A stretch of DNA of 64,000 bases from Phalacrocorax aristotelis (GCF_949628215.1 NC_134279.1:14473541-14537540), one strand, 5' to 3'; counted from the first letter of the stretch, positions 50,401 to 64,000 are shown. Notes: generated by a model not told the origin, from the letters alone. A program made the numbers and translations.

Positions 50401-53400
50401 ATGGAAAAAAAAAGTGAGCAGCTTGAAAAAACCATGGAAGTATTTAGATGTTTTGGAGCCCAGTGAGAATGACACACACTTTCAGGTTTTTTCCTCTTCC
50501 TTCTTTGCCTTTTCCTCACTTGAAGAGCAATAAATAATGCTCCATATCTGAAGAAGAGGTTTAGTATTTGTGAGGAGAAAGAATATTGTTAAAAACTTCT
50601 GTCATCCTTACTAAAGTTACCATTTGCCACATACTGCATAGTGTTAAGGTGCCAGATTTCCTCCCTGGGCTTAAAAGTGATACTTATCCCATTGTGTACC
50701 AGCAATTACTGAAACTCTGTTTAGCTTTTGCAAGCTGAAAGTATGTGTAGCAAATTATTTATATGTTGTGTTTCTCCTGATTTTTTTCAGCAAATGAAGT
50801 TGTTGCTCAGTACACTTTATTATAAAACCATTCATTTCTAATATGAAATCACTATCCATGAAGTATCTGGGAGTGAGCTTCACAGGTTTTCTTGATATCT
50901 TTTGTTGAATGCAGTATTACATCTTCATGTGCATACTCTTAAATCCATCATAATGATATAGTTTCCTGTAAGTGAGACAAATGATGTGCTATGTAAACCA
51001 ACTTTTATGTGTTACAGAAATAATCCCTTTTCAACAGGGGAAAGATTGCCTAGAGGAACTTTTTGAGAAAACACCTCATGAGAAATGCTAGCACGATTGG
51101 TATTAGTTAGAACTCCTGTTAGCACTTCTCTGAAAACGATAAAGAAAAAAGCCAGAGTGAGAGCAATCTGTTTTCACGATTCCTTACATATATGTTTAAG
51201 AGCAGAGAGACTGGCCATGAGTAGAGCTTGGATGAGACATACAGCGGTGTCAGGAAAGAAAAGGATGTGTAACAACATGAAATTCACTGTGCTGTAACCT
51301 TCTTTGTCCCTCTCAAGAATGCCAGATCAGTCTCGTGAGCTTCAAACCTGCTTAATTTCCTTTAAATGGTGTGTTAAATTCCATACAGTATCAAAACTCT
51401 TCTGTCCTGGCGTATCTTGCCAGGAGTGAAAAGCTACATGGGGGTGAGGCTTAGCAAGATCTGTGTAACAGTGGACTCCTGAAGGTATATTGTTTGGTAT
51501 AAGAATTCACAGGTTAGTCTGGAAAAAGTCCAATGTTAGATTTCATTCACAGTCTAGGCTGTAAAACATACATGTTGCATTTAACTTACTTCAGATCAAC
51601 AGATCTTTTCCCTTTTGCTTCCTGGGTTTGATTGTTATTCCAGATGTGTTTCTTCACTTTCTTACTGTGTTTATATAATGTCATTTAAATAACCAACACT
51701 ATATGGGAAAAAGAAGTATGAGTTACAGCTGAAAAATAAAACATACAGAGCCTCTATATCAGCCTTTTTGACGTACTGAAGTTTTTGGCTTTCAATTTTC
51801 TGGTCAGTTGCCTCATTTTTGAATGGGTTAACTGGAGGGTACAGAGGAAAATAAATCTTCAGTAGTTTATAATGTGACAATAAAGAAATGCATAAAATAA
51901 GTTTCTACCTTCTGGTTTGTACCAAGGTGAAGGCAGAATCTGCCATTGTATGACTAATCAAGCTGTTCTCAGTTGCTGACAAGGATTCACATATCTTATG
52001 TTGAGGAGATGCTAGAGAAAAAATGGTGAGCTTTTTTCCTTAAAATAACAAGCACTTGTTCCAATAAAAAGTCTACGTCTAGCAAACATCAGTGCTATCA
52101 CTGGCTCTTGTAGGCTGTGGAGCGGTTTTCACTGGAAAGAGAAGACCCAGTCCTTCTTTTTCCTCTGCAAGCAGGAGCTTTACATTTTCCAAGGCACTTC
52201 TGACTTTGCAGCATGAAAACCCAGCCTTTACTCAAGTGTGAAAGCAGGATTTTAGGACCAGTGCATGATGACCCTTGGTTTTAGGTGATACTTCTTACAA
52301 GGTCTGTGGATGTGTTTGTGGTTGCAATAAACAGATTACATTCAATTTTAAAAACAAACAGATGTGCATAATAGCACGTTTTAACCTCTTTAGTGTAATA
52401 GCTAGTCTAGTAAACACGGTGATTATTTTGGTGTCCCTTTGCTACACTGGAAAGAAGTATCCAATTAACTGAGTGAAGAAAACACATCTTCTGCTCCAAA
52501 TGCACAAAAGGCTGATTTAATGTCTAAATCTGAGAGTATTTAACATTGTGGGTAAAGCTAATTAAGCTGTTAAGCTGACATGATGAAAACAGATTAAAAC
52601 TAAGATAGCCATTCCTGGCTTTTATTTACAACACAGCTGTATTCTTGCACTTTTTTGATATGATGACTCATATATCTCATACATAAGTACAGTAGTATTT
52701 CTAATGAAATGTTTAATTAAACAGAAGGAAGGTCTGCTAGGTTAAATGGTTGCTGCTTTTCTTGGTATCCCAGAAGATGACAGCATTGGGACTTCTCACG
52801 GTTCTTTCTGCCCTGCTGAAAATACCAATGTAATATTCAGAGTAGCTGTATATGTGAGTTGTTGTTCTTTGAATCATTGGAGCAGTTTTGTCCTAACTCA
52901 AGCAGTGTTGCGTATGGAATCTGTACTACAGATGTGTGTCTCAATGTCTTTTCCATTTCCAGGGGTCCTGCTCAATTTGCTGCCTCTGCATATTTCTGGG
53001 TAACATGGGGTCTCTGTTACAAAGCCAGCAGTACTGGTACTGCTGTTAAGACACTAGGTTTCAGAAGTTAAAAGGGTTTCATTAGTTGAATGATGCATAT
53101 GTACTGTATTTACAGAAACAATATTTTCCCCAAATATACCAATGTTTCTCAAATACTTTCCTTCCTGAGTATATTTCAGTATCAGACATTTAGTACAGCT
53201 CTCAAAAGCATGGTAATTCAGTTGTGTGATGTTCTCCGTAATGAAAGCCATATGACTTGCATCCAGTGCAGTGATCAACAGTTGTATGTGTCCAGTATGC
53301 TACAGGACTCTAGAAGTGCAGGATGCTTTCCAGACTCTCTTCTCTTACTTCAAAAGGCTTGAGTTCATCTGTGTACCTAAGCAGGTATTCCTTCAAAAGC

Positions 53401-56400
53401 TTACAGGTTACGCTGTTATCCAAAAGAAAGTATTGCCATTGAAGAGAAGAGCAAGGTTGTGTACTTAACTGGATTGAATTCTGCCAGAAAGTGTCCATTC
53501 TTTTGTTTGGTTTTAATTTATATTGTTTTCTCCGTTGTAAATGTCCACAGTGTGCTCCTGCTTGTCTCCCTCCCTGTCCCATTGCACTCTGCTTTGGGAG
53601 AGGAGCAGAGCTGGGGAAGTAGGAGATAAGCAAGGGTGAAAGGCCCTTAAGTACTGTTCACACTTGGCTTCCTCTAGCAGCATCCATGTGTCAGGACTGA
53701 GACCATCTGCAGGACACTGATGGATTTCTATCACCCCTGTCCCACCATCTCTTTGCTGCTAGAATGGGAGTACAGGTGGAAAGACAAGAGGAGGTGGATG
53801 CAGCCCAATACTGGGATCCCAGTGAGAAAGTGCTTTGTGGATCTAGTAGCTCAAATGTGAACTAGTTCACTTGACATTTGCAGCTTGCAGACTGTATTTG
53901 AGCTGGCAGCGTTGAGAGGGTGCAAGCAAGTGGAATTTCGGAGAGAGATTAAATACATGCATGCAGAGCTGTGCAGTTTTTTTCAGATGAGGGGCTTGAA
54001 TGTAGTGCTATAGGAGTTTGGACACAAATGTAAGCATGACCTTGGGAGGGAGGGTGAAGTGGTCAAATGGCCTGTATGAGAAAATTTAGCTGTGCTGTGT
54101 AGGCTCAAAGAATGTAACCTGAGACTGAGGGAAGGGTATGTTAAATGAGAGGCTAGAGAACAAGACCAGGGTTTCACAGCAGGTGTGGGGAGGAAGAGCT
54201 GGACTTGCAGACCTAAAGAGCTGGTAAGACTTTCATTAGTCTGTTAACCACCATTCTGCACATTCTATCAGTTTGCTTCAGAGGATAATTATTTGCTTGC
54301 ATTATTTTGCTTGGCTCAGCTTGTGAGCCACAGTGTGCACCTGCAAATGACATTAGTTTCAGTGTTTGGCTTGTAGTGCTTTCTCATAAAAGACTTCAGC
54401 CACTATTGTTTTTAAAACCTTAGGCAGCTCATGAAGGTATGCTCTGTGGATGATACAGGGACAAAGGGGCTTTTTTACAGAATGCTCTCTAAGTCTCAGT
54501 TTGTAGACACTTTTAAATTAATGTATGACAATAGAATAATAATGTTAAACAAACCAGACATCAAAACGCCAAGGCATTTCTGAGATGTTAGAACGATACA
54601 TATACTTCTCTCAAATCGGTGGTAACGCCAGCAATGGGACAAATGGCTGCTGAAGAATGAAACCGGCTAAAGGCCACCCCACCCCCACCCCCATTTTTCT
54701 GTGAACTGTGTCCAGCAGGTCCCCAGTGTGTTGCAAAATGTTCAGGAAGAGCATAAGGGCTTTTTATGTAGGGTGGCTGGGAATAATAGATACTATCCAG
54801 AAAAAAATTGCTGCACATTGTGGAGTTCATTAATGCATGTGTAGTCAGCAAGAAGGTTGAATGACAGATTTCTCTATCAACTGCTTACACAGACAGCTGA
54901 CAATTTGGCCAGTGTGTGCCCAGCAGGAGTGAGGTGGTAGAGAGTCCCTCTGGAGAGGAAAACTGTGATCGTCTGCTTTGAGAGATGCAATGGTCAGGGT
55001 TAGAAGGGGAGAGAAAGAGAAGTCTGCAAGTACTGGGAGAAGACTCTCCCATGTGACCCAAAAGGTGATGTTGCAGGTAGCATTTGCTCTGCCTAACTCA
55101 TTTCAGGAAGAGATTAGTGAAGGGATACAATTATCTGTGTGCAATTTCAGAAAGCCCATGTAAATTTTTCCTATGATAGTGCTGGTGCATATCTCTCAAA
55201 TAGTAGCAGTGTCACCAGGAGCAGGGAATGCCATTATCACCTGCGCTCTTCAGGGCACTATGTGGAGGAGAGGGGGAAGGAAGGTTTCAGGAGGCGTTGC
55301 TGAGCTCAGACTGGCTGTGGGTCTGGCTGGATTTTGGGCAGTAGTGGAGTTGAGCTGGGGAGGAGGCAAGAACCTGTGCTTCTCTAAGAGAAGAGTTTAC
55401 ATGGTAAAGACTGTCAGGATGGAAAATGCTGAAGATAGTACTTTCATGGAAGTGTGTTAGAGATGAGTCTTTTGACTTCCTCTCTGAAGTAGAAGTGATC
55501 CCGCACGATGCTTTGAAGCTCCTGGTTCACATTACTTTCCAAATGAATCCAATGTTTTTCTATTAGCTTTTTCTAAGAAAACCAAAATTTCTGGGACAAG
55601 CCATTTTACATGTAGAGGTTGGTAAAAAAAGATGAGAAATAATTTTAGAACAGAGGTTCTGGGAACCAGGCAGACAAGAGGGAGGGTTTTGGCTTTGGCC
55701 TTTCTGATTTGCATAAAAGCAAAGGGAAAGAATAAGTAGTGAGAATTTTGGACAGGTACACACATGCAGACCTCATATATGCCTCTCACGCTTGTTCTTG
55801 TCAGGGTGAAAAATGTGCACAATCTAGCTGACAGTGTTGAGTGGATTTTAAAAGTAGGTCATTCAGCACCATTTCCTCTGTTATTGCAAGGTTTGTTTTC
55901 TTTCACGTATCCCAGCTATACTTCACTGTAGACTTCTTGAGCCTCGTATCCCTTAATGACTGTTGTAGCATTGGGTATCATTGTATCTAGTTCTTTTGCA
56001 GCACTGTAGGGGTAAAAAAAAATAGGACTGGTGTAACGGGTGGTAACATCACCATTATCTTAACAAGCAGACACTACATTCCATTTGACTAGTGCCTTAC
56101 TAGATCAGAAAAGTCTCAGTGTTTTCATGTAGAAGTAGAAAATATTTTAGGTTTTGTGTCCAGCTTGACTGACCTAGCACTCGCTAAGTACCCTGAAAAG
56201 CATTGTCTCCACATAATACAAAGAAAACGCAGGCACTGACAGGGCTATGAACCTGAAGTCAAACATGCAAAGGTACAGGCTGCTTTTACTATTGCAATGA
56301 CCTGGTAGCTGTGTGTCTCTGAGTGGAGGTGTCATTTGGGGGCTTATGAATATTGTAGCAGTTCAGGAGTTAAATTTACTTTTTTTCTGAGACACAACAG

Positions 56401-56512
56401 AAGTTCTATCATTTTAATGGCTCCAGGTACAGTTTCATTTACCTAAACTTTATTACACAAATTGTCCAAATCTATATAGATACCTTACTCCATATCTGCT
56501 AAAACAGCTAAA

Positions 56513-56527
56513 TTTTTTTTTTTTTTT
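56513..56527. repeat. Poly(T) run
   Basis: T15 in otherwise plain intron. Confidence 0.95.
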
Positions 56528-56670
56528 GTGGTAGCAATGGTGACTTTTTTTCTTTTGCTGTCTTTTTGGTTTAAGGCTATTTAGGTTGTAACAGTGAAAG
56601 TAGTATTAGCGAGAAATGCCTCAAATCCTGTTATAAAAGCAGATCCTGGCTTTCTACTCTATTCAAAAGG

Positions 56671-56746
56671 AAAAAAAACCCAACCAAACAAACAAAAAAG
56701 GTAACAACACCACAAAATCCCAAAACAACAACAACAAAATCCAAAA
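56671..56746. repeat. A/CAA-rich low-complexity tract
   Basis: A8, then CCAA, CAAA and ACA units over about 75 bases, with only a few G or T bases. Confidence 0.9.
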
Positions 56747-58493
56747 TCAGATTAATAAAACACATTAAGGTTGGTAATAGAGTGATACACAGTAATGATT
56801 ACTCTAGACTCCTGACTGGCATAAATGGTTTGGAATAGACCTTGATGTTACCTCCTAAGAAGAGGCACTTGGGACTCCTAAATTTAGAAGATAGCACTCA
56901 AATGGGTGCCTGGGCAAGTTTTCATTGGCATGAAAATGGAGTAAGATCTGAAAAGACTCTTCCTTTTTTTATTTTTTTTAATTATGCTGGGCAGTAATAA
57001 TTACAACAGGAGGGATGATGAAAAAACAGATTCTGTTACAGTTGAGATGAGTTCCTGAGGAGTACAGTGTTCCAGGGGCAGAGTGTCAATTATGGCTCTT
57101 TTTCTCTGAATTTCTGCACATGCTTTTCTGGAAAACACACTCATAGAAAGGGCATAAGTTTGGTTTAAGTGATGTGGATACACTAGTAAGAATGGGGGGA
57201 ATAGATCACTACGGCTTTTTCTGCATACCAGCAAAGGGGCAGGGAGACAGTTTGCTAACAACCAGGAGAAGCAGCTTTGGGTGTGGGAGACAACTGATTG
57301 TGAATCAGTAATGTCAGATCTAAGTTACTTTCCTTGTCAGGGATAATTATCTAGACAGCTAACTTACTTCAGCTGAGTGGTGGCAGTCTCCTTGCCCTGA
57401 ATTGGGTGAGTAGTGCAATGCAGCTGTTGCACTTTTTTTTTGTTTTTTAATGATTGGGTTCTCAGACAGCATCTGTGTCACCTAGGGCAGCTTAAAAGCA
57501 TATTGTGGGCACACTTCATCTAACTGCTGGTGGTAAAGGTTTTGCACTAACCTTGATGTGCTTGAGAAGGCTGTAGTGACCAAAATTTAGGCCTGAGCAT
57601 TTCTCCTTTCTTTCTTCAAAGCAATTAGTTGTTACTCAAGTGTGTGCATACCTCCTTCTGAAGTAGCTTGGCAATGAAGGAGGAATAATCGCTGGAAGAA
57701 TGTGCACTTCAGGTGAGTGTGAGAAGACTTGTGCTCTGTGTATGCATGTGCGTCCTGAGTGGCATGACACTTGAATGCCTTTGTTGCATCTTGCGCTCTG
57801 ATGCAAAGCATGCTCAGGATGCAATTGTGTTTTGACAGTGTTACTCTAGGTAACGCTGTCCTTTCTCATTCTCCCCACCATTGTGTTGGTGGAGTCGAAG
57901 GACAAAATATGGAAAACACTTGAGGGTGGAAAGGTATTGGTAATTTTGGAAAGAAGGGCAGGAAGCCTAAAGGCATAGATCTGGGCAAATGTTCATCCTT
58001 AACTGATCATCTGCCTTAGCTAGCCTGGCAGGTATCCAAATGAACAGAGAGAGTTTCTGAACTGTAATTTCAGAAAGTGTTACCTATTATGTGGCTTGCA
58101 AAGTCTATGAAGGCTTGTGCAGTCTTCTGTGGGGAGTAATTTAGTATCCCAAAAGGAAAAGCCTAGGTTTGTGGTTTTGAGATATTTTCAATTATCCACA
58201 GTTAGTTTTAGTGTATGGATAACTTAATAAACACTTTTTACCTGAAAGCAGGTAGAGATACTATTTTTAATAGGATTTGAAAAGAAGATTCAATTGTAGT
58301 TAATATTTTGAAAATATACAGACCTCATTTTGTGGGGGGCCCGTAGCATGTTAAAATATAATCGAGTCTGCAATAGGATTAAGTCCACCATAGGATGAAC
58401 ATTTTTGTGCACAGAGCGTGACACAGAGTCTTGTCTAAGACAGAGCCATGGACTCTGTCAGGGACCTGAAATGGTATGTTAGGACTATCTTAA

Positions 58494-58498
58494 TTAAG
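58494..58498. repeat. Left target-site duplication of LTR B (TTAAG)
   Basis: TTAAG lies directly before the terminal TG and is repeated at 58968-58972. Confidence 0.85.
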
Positions 58499-58967
58499 TG
58501 TTGTGGTTTAGCCGGCAACTCAGACCCACAGTCACTCGCTCACTCCCCCACTGGTGAGATGGGGGAGAGAATGAGAAGGGAAACGCTCGTGAGTTGAAAT
58601 AAGAACAGTTTAATAATTAAAATAAAAAAACCACAACAACAAAAATGCAACGGAAAGGAAAACAACAAGAGGCATGAAACCCAGGGGGGATGAACTACCG
58701 AAACAAACCACACATGACACAGCCACTTACTGCCCAACACCACACCTCGCTGAGCCTCAACTGCCCCCCTTAATATACTGGTCATGGCGTCACATGGTAT
58801 GGAATGAACATGCCATTAGCCAGTCGGGGTCAGCTGCCCAGGCTGTGGCCCCACCCCTCCCAGCCTCCTGCCAGCTGTGGCAGAGCAGGGGAAGCTGGAA
58901 AGGGCCGTCCCCCGCCCCAGGCACCACAGTAAAGAGAATTAACCCCTTCTCAGCCAAAACCAGCACA
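58499..58967 (-). mobile_element. Solo LTR B, avian ERVL-like, antisense
   Basis: The element is 469 bases with TG (58499) and CA (58967) ends and a perfect 5-bp duplication TTAAG on both sides. It shares the opening TGGTTTAGCC, the GGGGGAGAGAAT block, the GGTATGGAAT block, GGTCAGCTG and the end CAGC-AAAACCAGCACA-type motif with LTR A. It differs in the middle, so it belongs to the same family but another subfamily. No internal genes are adjacent. On the - strand, a TATA-like TATATTA lies at 58771-58777 and ATTAAA-type signals lie near 58610-58620. Confidence 0.88.
58771..58792 (-). promoter_or_regulatory. LTR B core promoter: TATA-like box and CRE-like site
   Basis: A TATATTA box (58771-58777) and a CRE-like octamer (58785-58792, TGACGCCA, one mismatch) have the same spacing logic as in LTR A, both on the - strand. 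Confidence 0.45.
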
Positions 58968-58972
58968 TTAAG
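58968..58972. repeat. Right target-site duplication of LTR B (TTAAG)
   Basis: TTAAG lies directly after the terminal CA and is identical to 58494-58498. Confidence 0.85.
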
Positions 58973-61900
58973 GTAAGACCTTTTCAAATCTGTCAGCTGT
59001 ATACATAGGGGGAAAAAAATAGCTAAATTAAGTCACCAGTGTTATAATAGTTGAGACACTGATTTTTAACCAATGTTGAGATTGTCATTGCAGGAGCAAC
59101 TGCAAATGCTAGGGTCTGTCATCAGCAATGGACAAATTAATGTCCCTCCATTATTTCCACCACCACCACCCCCACCCCCGCAACATTTTATAGTGAGTTC
59201 CAGGAATTACATTTGTTATTGTTGTTGTCTTCCCAAGGCCTGCCTTGGAAATTAGAGAAATCATTCCTTCAGAAGAAGGAATGAAGAGTTTTGTGCATTC
59301 AGCACTTCCATGCACAAGCAACCCAACCAATCCTGTGAAAATGAACAGGGGAATGAGATTTTCTGTTCAACTGGAAGAACTTGGTGTAACTACAAAGGCA
59401 GGTTCCTAAAAGAAAAATGTTCTTTTAAATCCATGGAGTATATTTTGTAAGGGACAAAGAGGGTTGAGCTCCCTGCAGCTGCAGAGAATGGAGGCAGTGT
59501 GTCATATAAAGACACCATGAAAATGGCAACTATTCATTGCAGCCTGGCTCTTATTACCTAGGATTACCATGGTGGAAATGGCCTTTTTAAACTTGATTAA
59601 GAACACACAGATCTGAATGCATTCAGAGCTTGGATGTCTTGATGTTGCCTTCTGTGTGTTCATAACGGGTTGGTGAAAGTGTGCTAGAGCTAGGGAGTGT
59701 GAGTGGGGTGAGCTGGTGCTTTGCGATGATACCCTTTTACACAGCATGGTGTGTGAAGGCTGTGGTATGATTGCTGGCGAGGACAGTTCTGTGCCAGTCA
59801 CCTATGAGTAGTGTTGTAACCATTTTAAGGATGAGTACAATGTGGTTTTTTAATTATCTCTAAACTGACAGTAAATTGAATATAAACACAACTGGCAGGA
59901 ATATGTAAATCTGCATTTGAAATTTCATGGCTCTTCCCTAGAAGATTTTTCTGTATGATTATAATTTCTTTGGTCTGCCTTGCTTATTTCACTGAACTGC
60001 AGGAGGCAACTATAAGCTTTGTGTCAGGCAAACTGAAAAGAAAATTTACTATAATGTCACTTCTGATTTCTTACAAGAGTTAGTAACTGCCCTGTCTTGA
60101 AAAATTGAGTAAGACCCCCATACCTTCAGCTGTGGGGAAGTAAAAAAGGAAAGACTCTAAAACTACCTGAGCCTGGGAGTGCATTATTACTACTGAGAGT
60201 AATGGTAAAATATATTGGACCTTGCACACTGTCCATGACTCGTACAGAGCTGGTGACACAGTGAAACAGTATGTGTATGAAGTGTTTGCATATGGGCAAT
60301 TATGTTAAGTGTTTTCCTGAGAGGTGACATCTGTAGGAATTGCATAATAATACTGGGATTAATGCAGTCACTTAGCATCAGGAGGCCCAGCAGCTCCTCT
60401 CCATCTGCTGTGTTTGGTGGGTGAGTGACTGACTCTTCCAGTGTCACATAAGCTGAATGGGCAGGGAAAAAGTGCATGTATGTGATGGAGTAGTGCCAAA
60501 TCTAATAATCTCTGGAAATACACATCCTTCTAGTCCTAGTTTAGGTCATAAATTAAAACAGGCCTCTTCTCATGTGGATGTTTTTACAGATTGTTAGCAC
60601 TGTGATATTAGAGACTGGTGGGTGTTTAGTTCCTGTAGATATTCCCAGCTAGGCAAGTACAGAGAATAATTAGCATTATGCAAAGATATCTTTCATGTGG
60701 TCCTAAAGTAAAAAGGACATGGCTTTGGGTGCAGGGACCAGCCCACTTCTTGTTTTCTTGAGTCCTGGATTGAAATATAAATCTTCTAAAGATCCTTCAT
60801 ATCTTAATCATGTAGTTTTGCTGCTTGCTATATGACGATGTATAATGATGCTTTGCTTTCCGCTGATGAGTCTTATTACTTGTTAATTATTTAATGTAAA
60901 CACCAGATGCAAAGATGGACCACCATGTTTTCTTGCTCTATTTGATACCATTGTAAAATAGACCACATGGATATAATTGTTTATATGCTCTTGGAGGATG
61001 CTACTGTCTGCCTCTCTTTCAAGGAGCAATTTTACAGTCAGACACTGTTAAGAAGTTAATGTATTGTTTTGTCTCACTACTGGATTTTTGATAGTTTTTT
61101 AAGATAACTACAAGGGATTTTTAAACAATACTGTGTTGCGCTTAGCACTTCCCATTACAGCATTCTTCACTGTTCTTGTGTAGACAGATACTGCTACTGT
61201 GCTATTTATCAGATTGTGAAACTGAGGGCCAGCTTCTGCTTAAGGAGAGGAACAAACAAGAGATTAACATTCAAATTTATTAACTGTTTATTCCAACCTT
61301 TATGGAAATGATGTGTATCACTTAAAATGAAAAGGGTGGAACGGAAGTTTCACTATTGTTTTATACTGGAGATTTCTCTGAAATACTAAAATCTTTAATG
61401 ACCTCCAAACATTTCTGTAAGGAATATATATATCATCCCCTACTGAATTCTACATAATCATTTCATCAAACTATAAACCACAGGTTTTTCTACTAACTCC
61501 TGCATGAGTTTTCCAGAAGTGTCTCCCCTGCCCCGTATTATTAAAACATAGAAGGCGAGTGAGCAGGGGTGACAGCTCCCAGCAGTTTTGGATCAAGAGA
61601 ATAACAGTCCCAATAGCTGAGACAACTGTCACAATTCATCATCTGCAGTATAAAATAGAGCTTGCTGGAATAGAAGGGATGTCCTTGACTGTGGTGATGA
61701 GTCTTGTGGTGGCATGCCTAAAATAACATAGCAGCAATGGGAAGAAAACCTTAGAAGTGAGGGGACCATTATTCTGCACGAATGTCCACCCTGCATGGAA
61801 GCAACGTGGGCAGTTTTCCAAGAGGTTATGTAATTTTTGGTGAGGTAGCCTGAGGTTAAGGGTGTAGTTCTCAGCCGTGTCTTACAGTCTTCAGACTGAG

Positions 61901-64000
61901 GGATGACTGCTGGTGTTGCCAGATAAATTTCAGCAGGTAACTACTGTGTTGTGTAACGCAATTTTGATTTTGCTTCCATTTCTACTGCATATCAGAAGCT
62001 TATGTTTTCTCACTAGCTGTTACTCATTTCTTGCTACATTTATGCTGACTTGTGAAAGATTTTGACTCTGTAGCCTGTGCATTTACTTTTGGGGCCAGAT
62101 TCCCTTTTGCTTACTTGAAATTACTTGACTGAATGTGCAAATAAAACTTGAGATAAACTTGTGGAGGCATGATTGATGAGTTTTCAGTGCTCAGTTGGAT
62201 ACACTGACTATATAAAAAATGAAGGTCCTTTCAGGGAGAAGTTGAATGCCTAAAACTACAGTTAGCTGCTTTATCATCTCAGTCCTGATGCTGCAGTGGA
62301 TAATTAAAATACGTCAATAAGGCATTAACGATGAAAAATTTTAAAAGTTCTTTGTCTGAAGAAAGCACATGACCATATGGAAATTATTATGTATCTTAGC
62401 AAGGTTCTGTGAAACTGAACTAGAGAATATTCAGTGTCTGCTGAGCTGGCTTCCATGTTGGCTAGCAGACAGAAAAACTTGAGTTTCAGCAATGGTTTGC
62501 ATTTGGAGGAGAGTCTTTCAGACACTTGATTTTGCTTTTTACTTTCTTCTTTAAAAAATGCACATTTCTGAAAATAGTGAAAATGTAATAACTTTAGAGT
62601 CTGAGGCCTAAGGACAGGCAGTGAATAGTACTTGGTCTCCTTATTCCTCAGTGCCTCTGTGGGTAACAAGCTTGGCCTCGTGCAGTGTTTCCTAGGGAAT
62701 TCACTTGTCTTTGCTTCTGGTTATCGACTCCTTCAGCTGGTCGTTACTTTTCAGGAAATGTCATGGAGCTTGAGCCTTATTACTTAAACAGAGAGTTCAA
62801 CTTGTGGTTAGCTTTTCATCCTCAAGGTGTTGCTCTTGAATGCTGTGTTTTTTAGTAAAGAAAAGTTTATTTGGGGGTGGTTATTGTGAGTGACACTCCA
62901 GTCATAAGAAGTATCCAACATTTTCTGTTGGATACATAGCTAAAATACTGTAATAGTCTTTTATTTTGAATAGATGTTGCTCTACATATATACAATACCT
63001 GTTTCATGAGTTGTGCATATCTAGTGAGAAGTTTGACTATGGATATGTCTCTCTAATTAGAAGGAATGAGACAAAGCCTGTCCCATGTCTAATGTTTGTT
63101 GATCATTGGCATGTTGCAGATGTTAAATGGCAAAGAGGAAATGAGCAGAAAATAACAGCCATTTTGAACAAAATTTTGTGTTACAGCTAGGACCAGGAAG
63201 TGACTTTTGGATGGTCTGGTCTTGAAGAAACAAAACAGCTTTTGCAGAGGATTTTATTATCATTTGTTTTGCTGGAAATCTGATGGGAGTGAGAATGGGA
63301 TGAAGCAAAAACAGTGGAAAAAGGTGCCGAGGGACCTGTGAAGCAGCTGAAGTGAGACTGAATGGTGGTGTGTTGCTACCTCAGGCTGTCACCTCTGCTC
63401 CCTTGTCTGTGCAGGCATCCTTAACAGACTCACATCTATTGGTTGTAAACAGCCATGGGAAGAAAGTAATAGTGGCTGTAGGATTTCAGGTGTCATGAGT
63501 GAGGCAGCAGGAGACTAAATTAGGTATAGATAGCCATTTTGTCATGGTGGCAGAAAGAGGAGGGACCTAGAGACGTGCTTTGTGTTGTGTGCTTGGCGAG
63601 CACTATACGAGGAACAGCCAGACGGAGCTAGAGGGGTGCAAATCAAATAGACTTGGGAAATGGAGATTATATTTGGATGTCAATAGTATGAAGTGCAGCA
63701 CTCAAAAATGGTCTCTTAATTTTCTCTTTACATTTTTTTGTTTTCCTGTGTTTTTGCATCATACTTTCAATAAAGTATTAAGAAACTGTAGCAGCAGGAG
63801 AGGCAATATCATCACTACCTGACTTATTCAAGACGCATTAAATATATTTGTTAGGTAGAATGAATAATAATAGAATATGGAATATGCACAGATGTTTACA
63901 ATATAATAAGGTTTTCTTACCCATACAAGATATAGGCTGTCTTCCACCTTGCTTTCAAACACCAGAGACAACTTTTTGTTCTCCAGTGGTTAGCAACTCC
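58973..64000. other. Intron with no gene seen
   Basis: Plain AT-rich sequence after LTR B with the C-rich tract at 59.16 kb. No exon, repeat body or RNA gene recognised. Confidence 0.7.
59156..59180. repeat. CCA/C-rich low-complexity tract
   Basis: CCACCACCACC followed by C-rich CCCCACCCCCG. On the - strand this is G-rich. Confidence 0.85.

Larger units (their letters stand above)
43521..58493. other. Intron with no gene seen
   Basis: Between the two LTRs there is AT-rich sequence with homopolymer tracts at 47.4, 56.5 and 56.7 kb. The longest frame (135 codons, - strand, 49222-49629) is unrecognised and compatible with chance. Two AT-rich stretches (44.08-44.25 and 48.8-49.0 kb) look like candidate conserved elements. 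Confidence 0.65.
39495..64000 (+). other. ARHGAP24: Start of the intron after the ARHGAP24 start exon (open at the right end)
   Basis: The next coding exon should begin with the PH continuation starting Gly-Thr-Ile-Phe. I found no such sequence after 39488, so the intron is at least 24.5 kb. It holds two antisense solo LTRs and simple repeats, otherwise AT-rich sequence with short chance frames. Confidence 0.75.

Noticed and set aside
54671..54692. C-rich tract as a - strand G-quadruplex
   Set aside because: It has only three runs of three or more C bases, so it does not meet the four-run pattern.
58540..58976. Open frames on both strands inside LTR B
   Set aside because: These are GC-rich LTR sequence, not genes.

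Overview
The window looks like bird nuclear DNA lying almost entirely inside introns of one gene. Three things point to a bird. The first is two 3' fragments of CR1 LINEs ending in the typical ATTCTATGATT-type tail. The second is two solo LTRs of a type I recognise from avian genomes, each with a perfect 5-bp target duplication. The third is the AT-rich, repeat-poor intron texture. I cannot name the species.

The only convincing protein-coding sequence is a 60-codon exon on the + strand (39309-39488). It carries the start codon and the first part of the PH domain of ARHGAP24 (FilGAP), a Rac-directed Rho GTPase-activating protein. It has a good acceptor (ending at 39286), a strong start context and a consensus GTAAGT donor (39489). 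Positions 1-39286 would then be the intron upstream of this exon. Positions 39489-64000 would be the start of the next intron, and the following exon, which should continue the PH domain, is not in the window.

Layout: 1-5.7 kb is plain intron with a possible mini-exon (460-492) and a decayed coding-like block on the - strand (about 3.98-5.22 kb). 5.7-21.6 kb is plain intron with microsatellites. A short antisense CR1 tail lies at 21.60-21.74 kb. A sense CR1 3' fragment at 28.53-28.92 kb still has an open frame for the end of ORF2. The ARHGAP24 exon is at 39.3 kb, just after a (TTA)n tract. An antisense solo LTR sits at 42.94-43.52 kb and a second, related one at 58.50-58.97 kb. The rest is intron in which I see no gene.

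Almost all other open frames are short and fit chance. My rough estimate for about 40% GC is that one or so frame of 135 codons is expected by chance in 64 kb. I found no tRNA, rRNA, CRISPR array or gene cluster, and nothing that I would call a new biological system.
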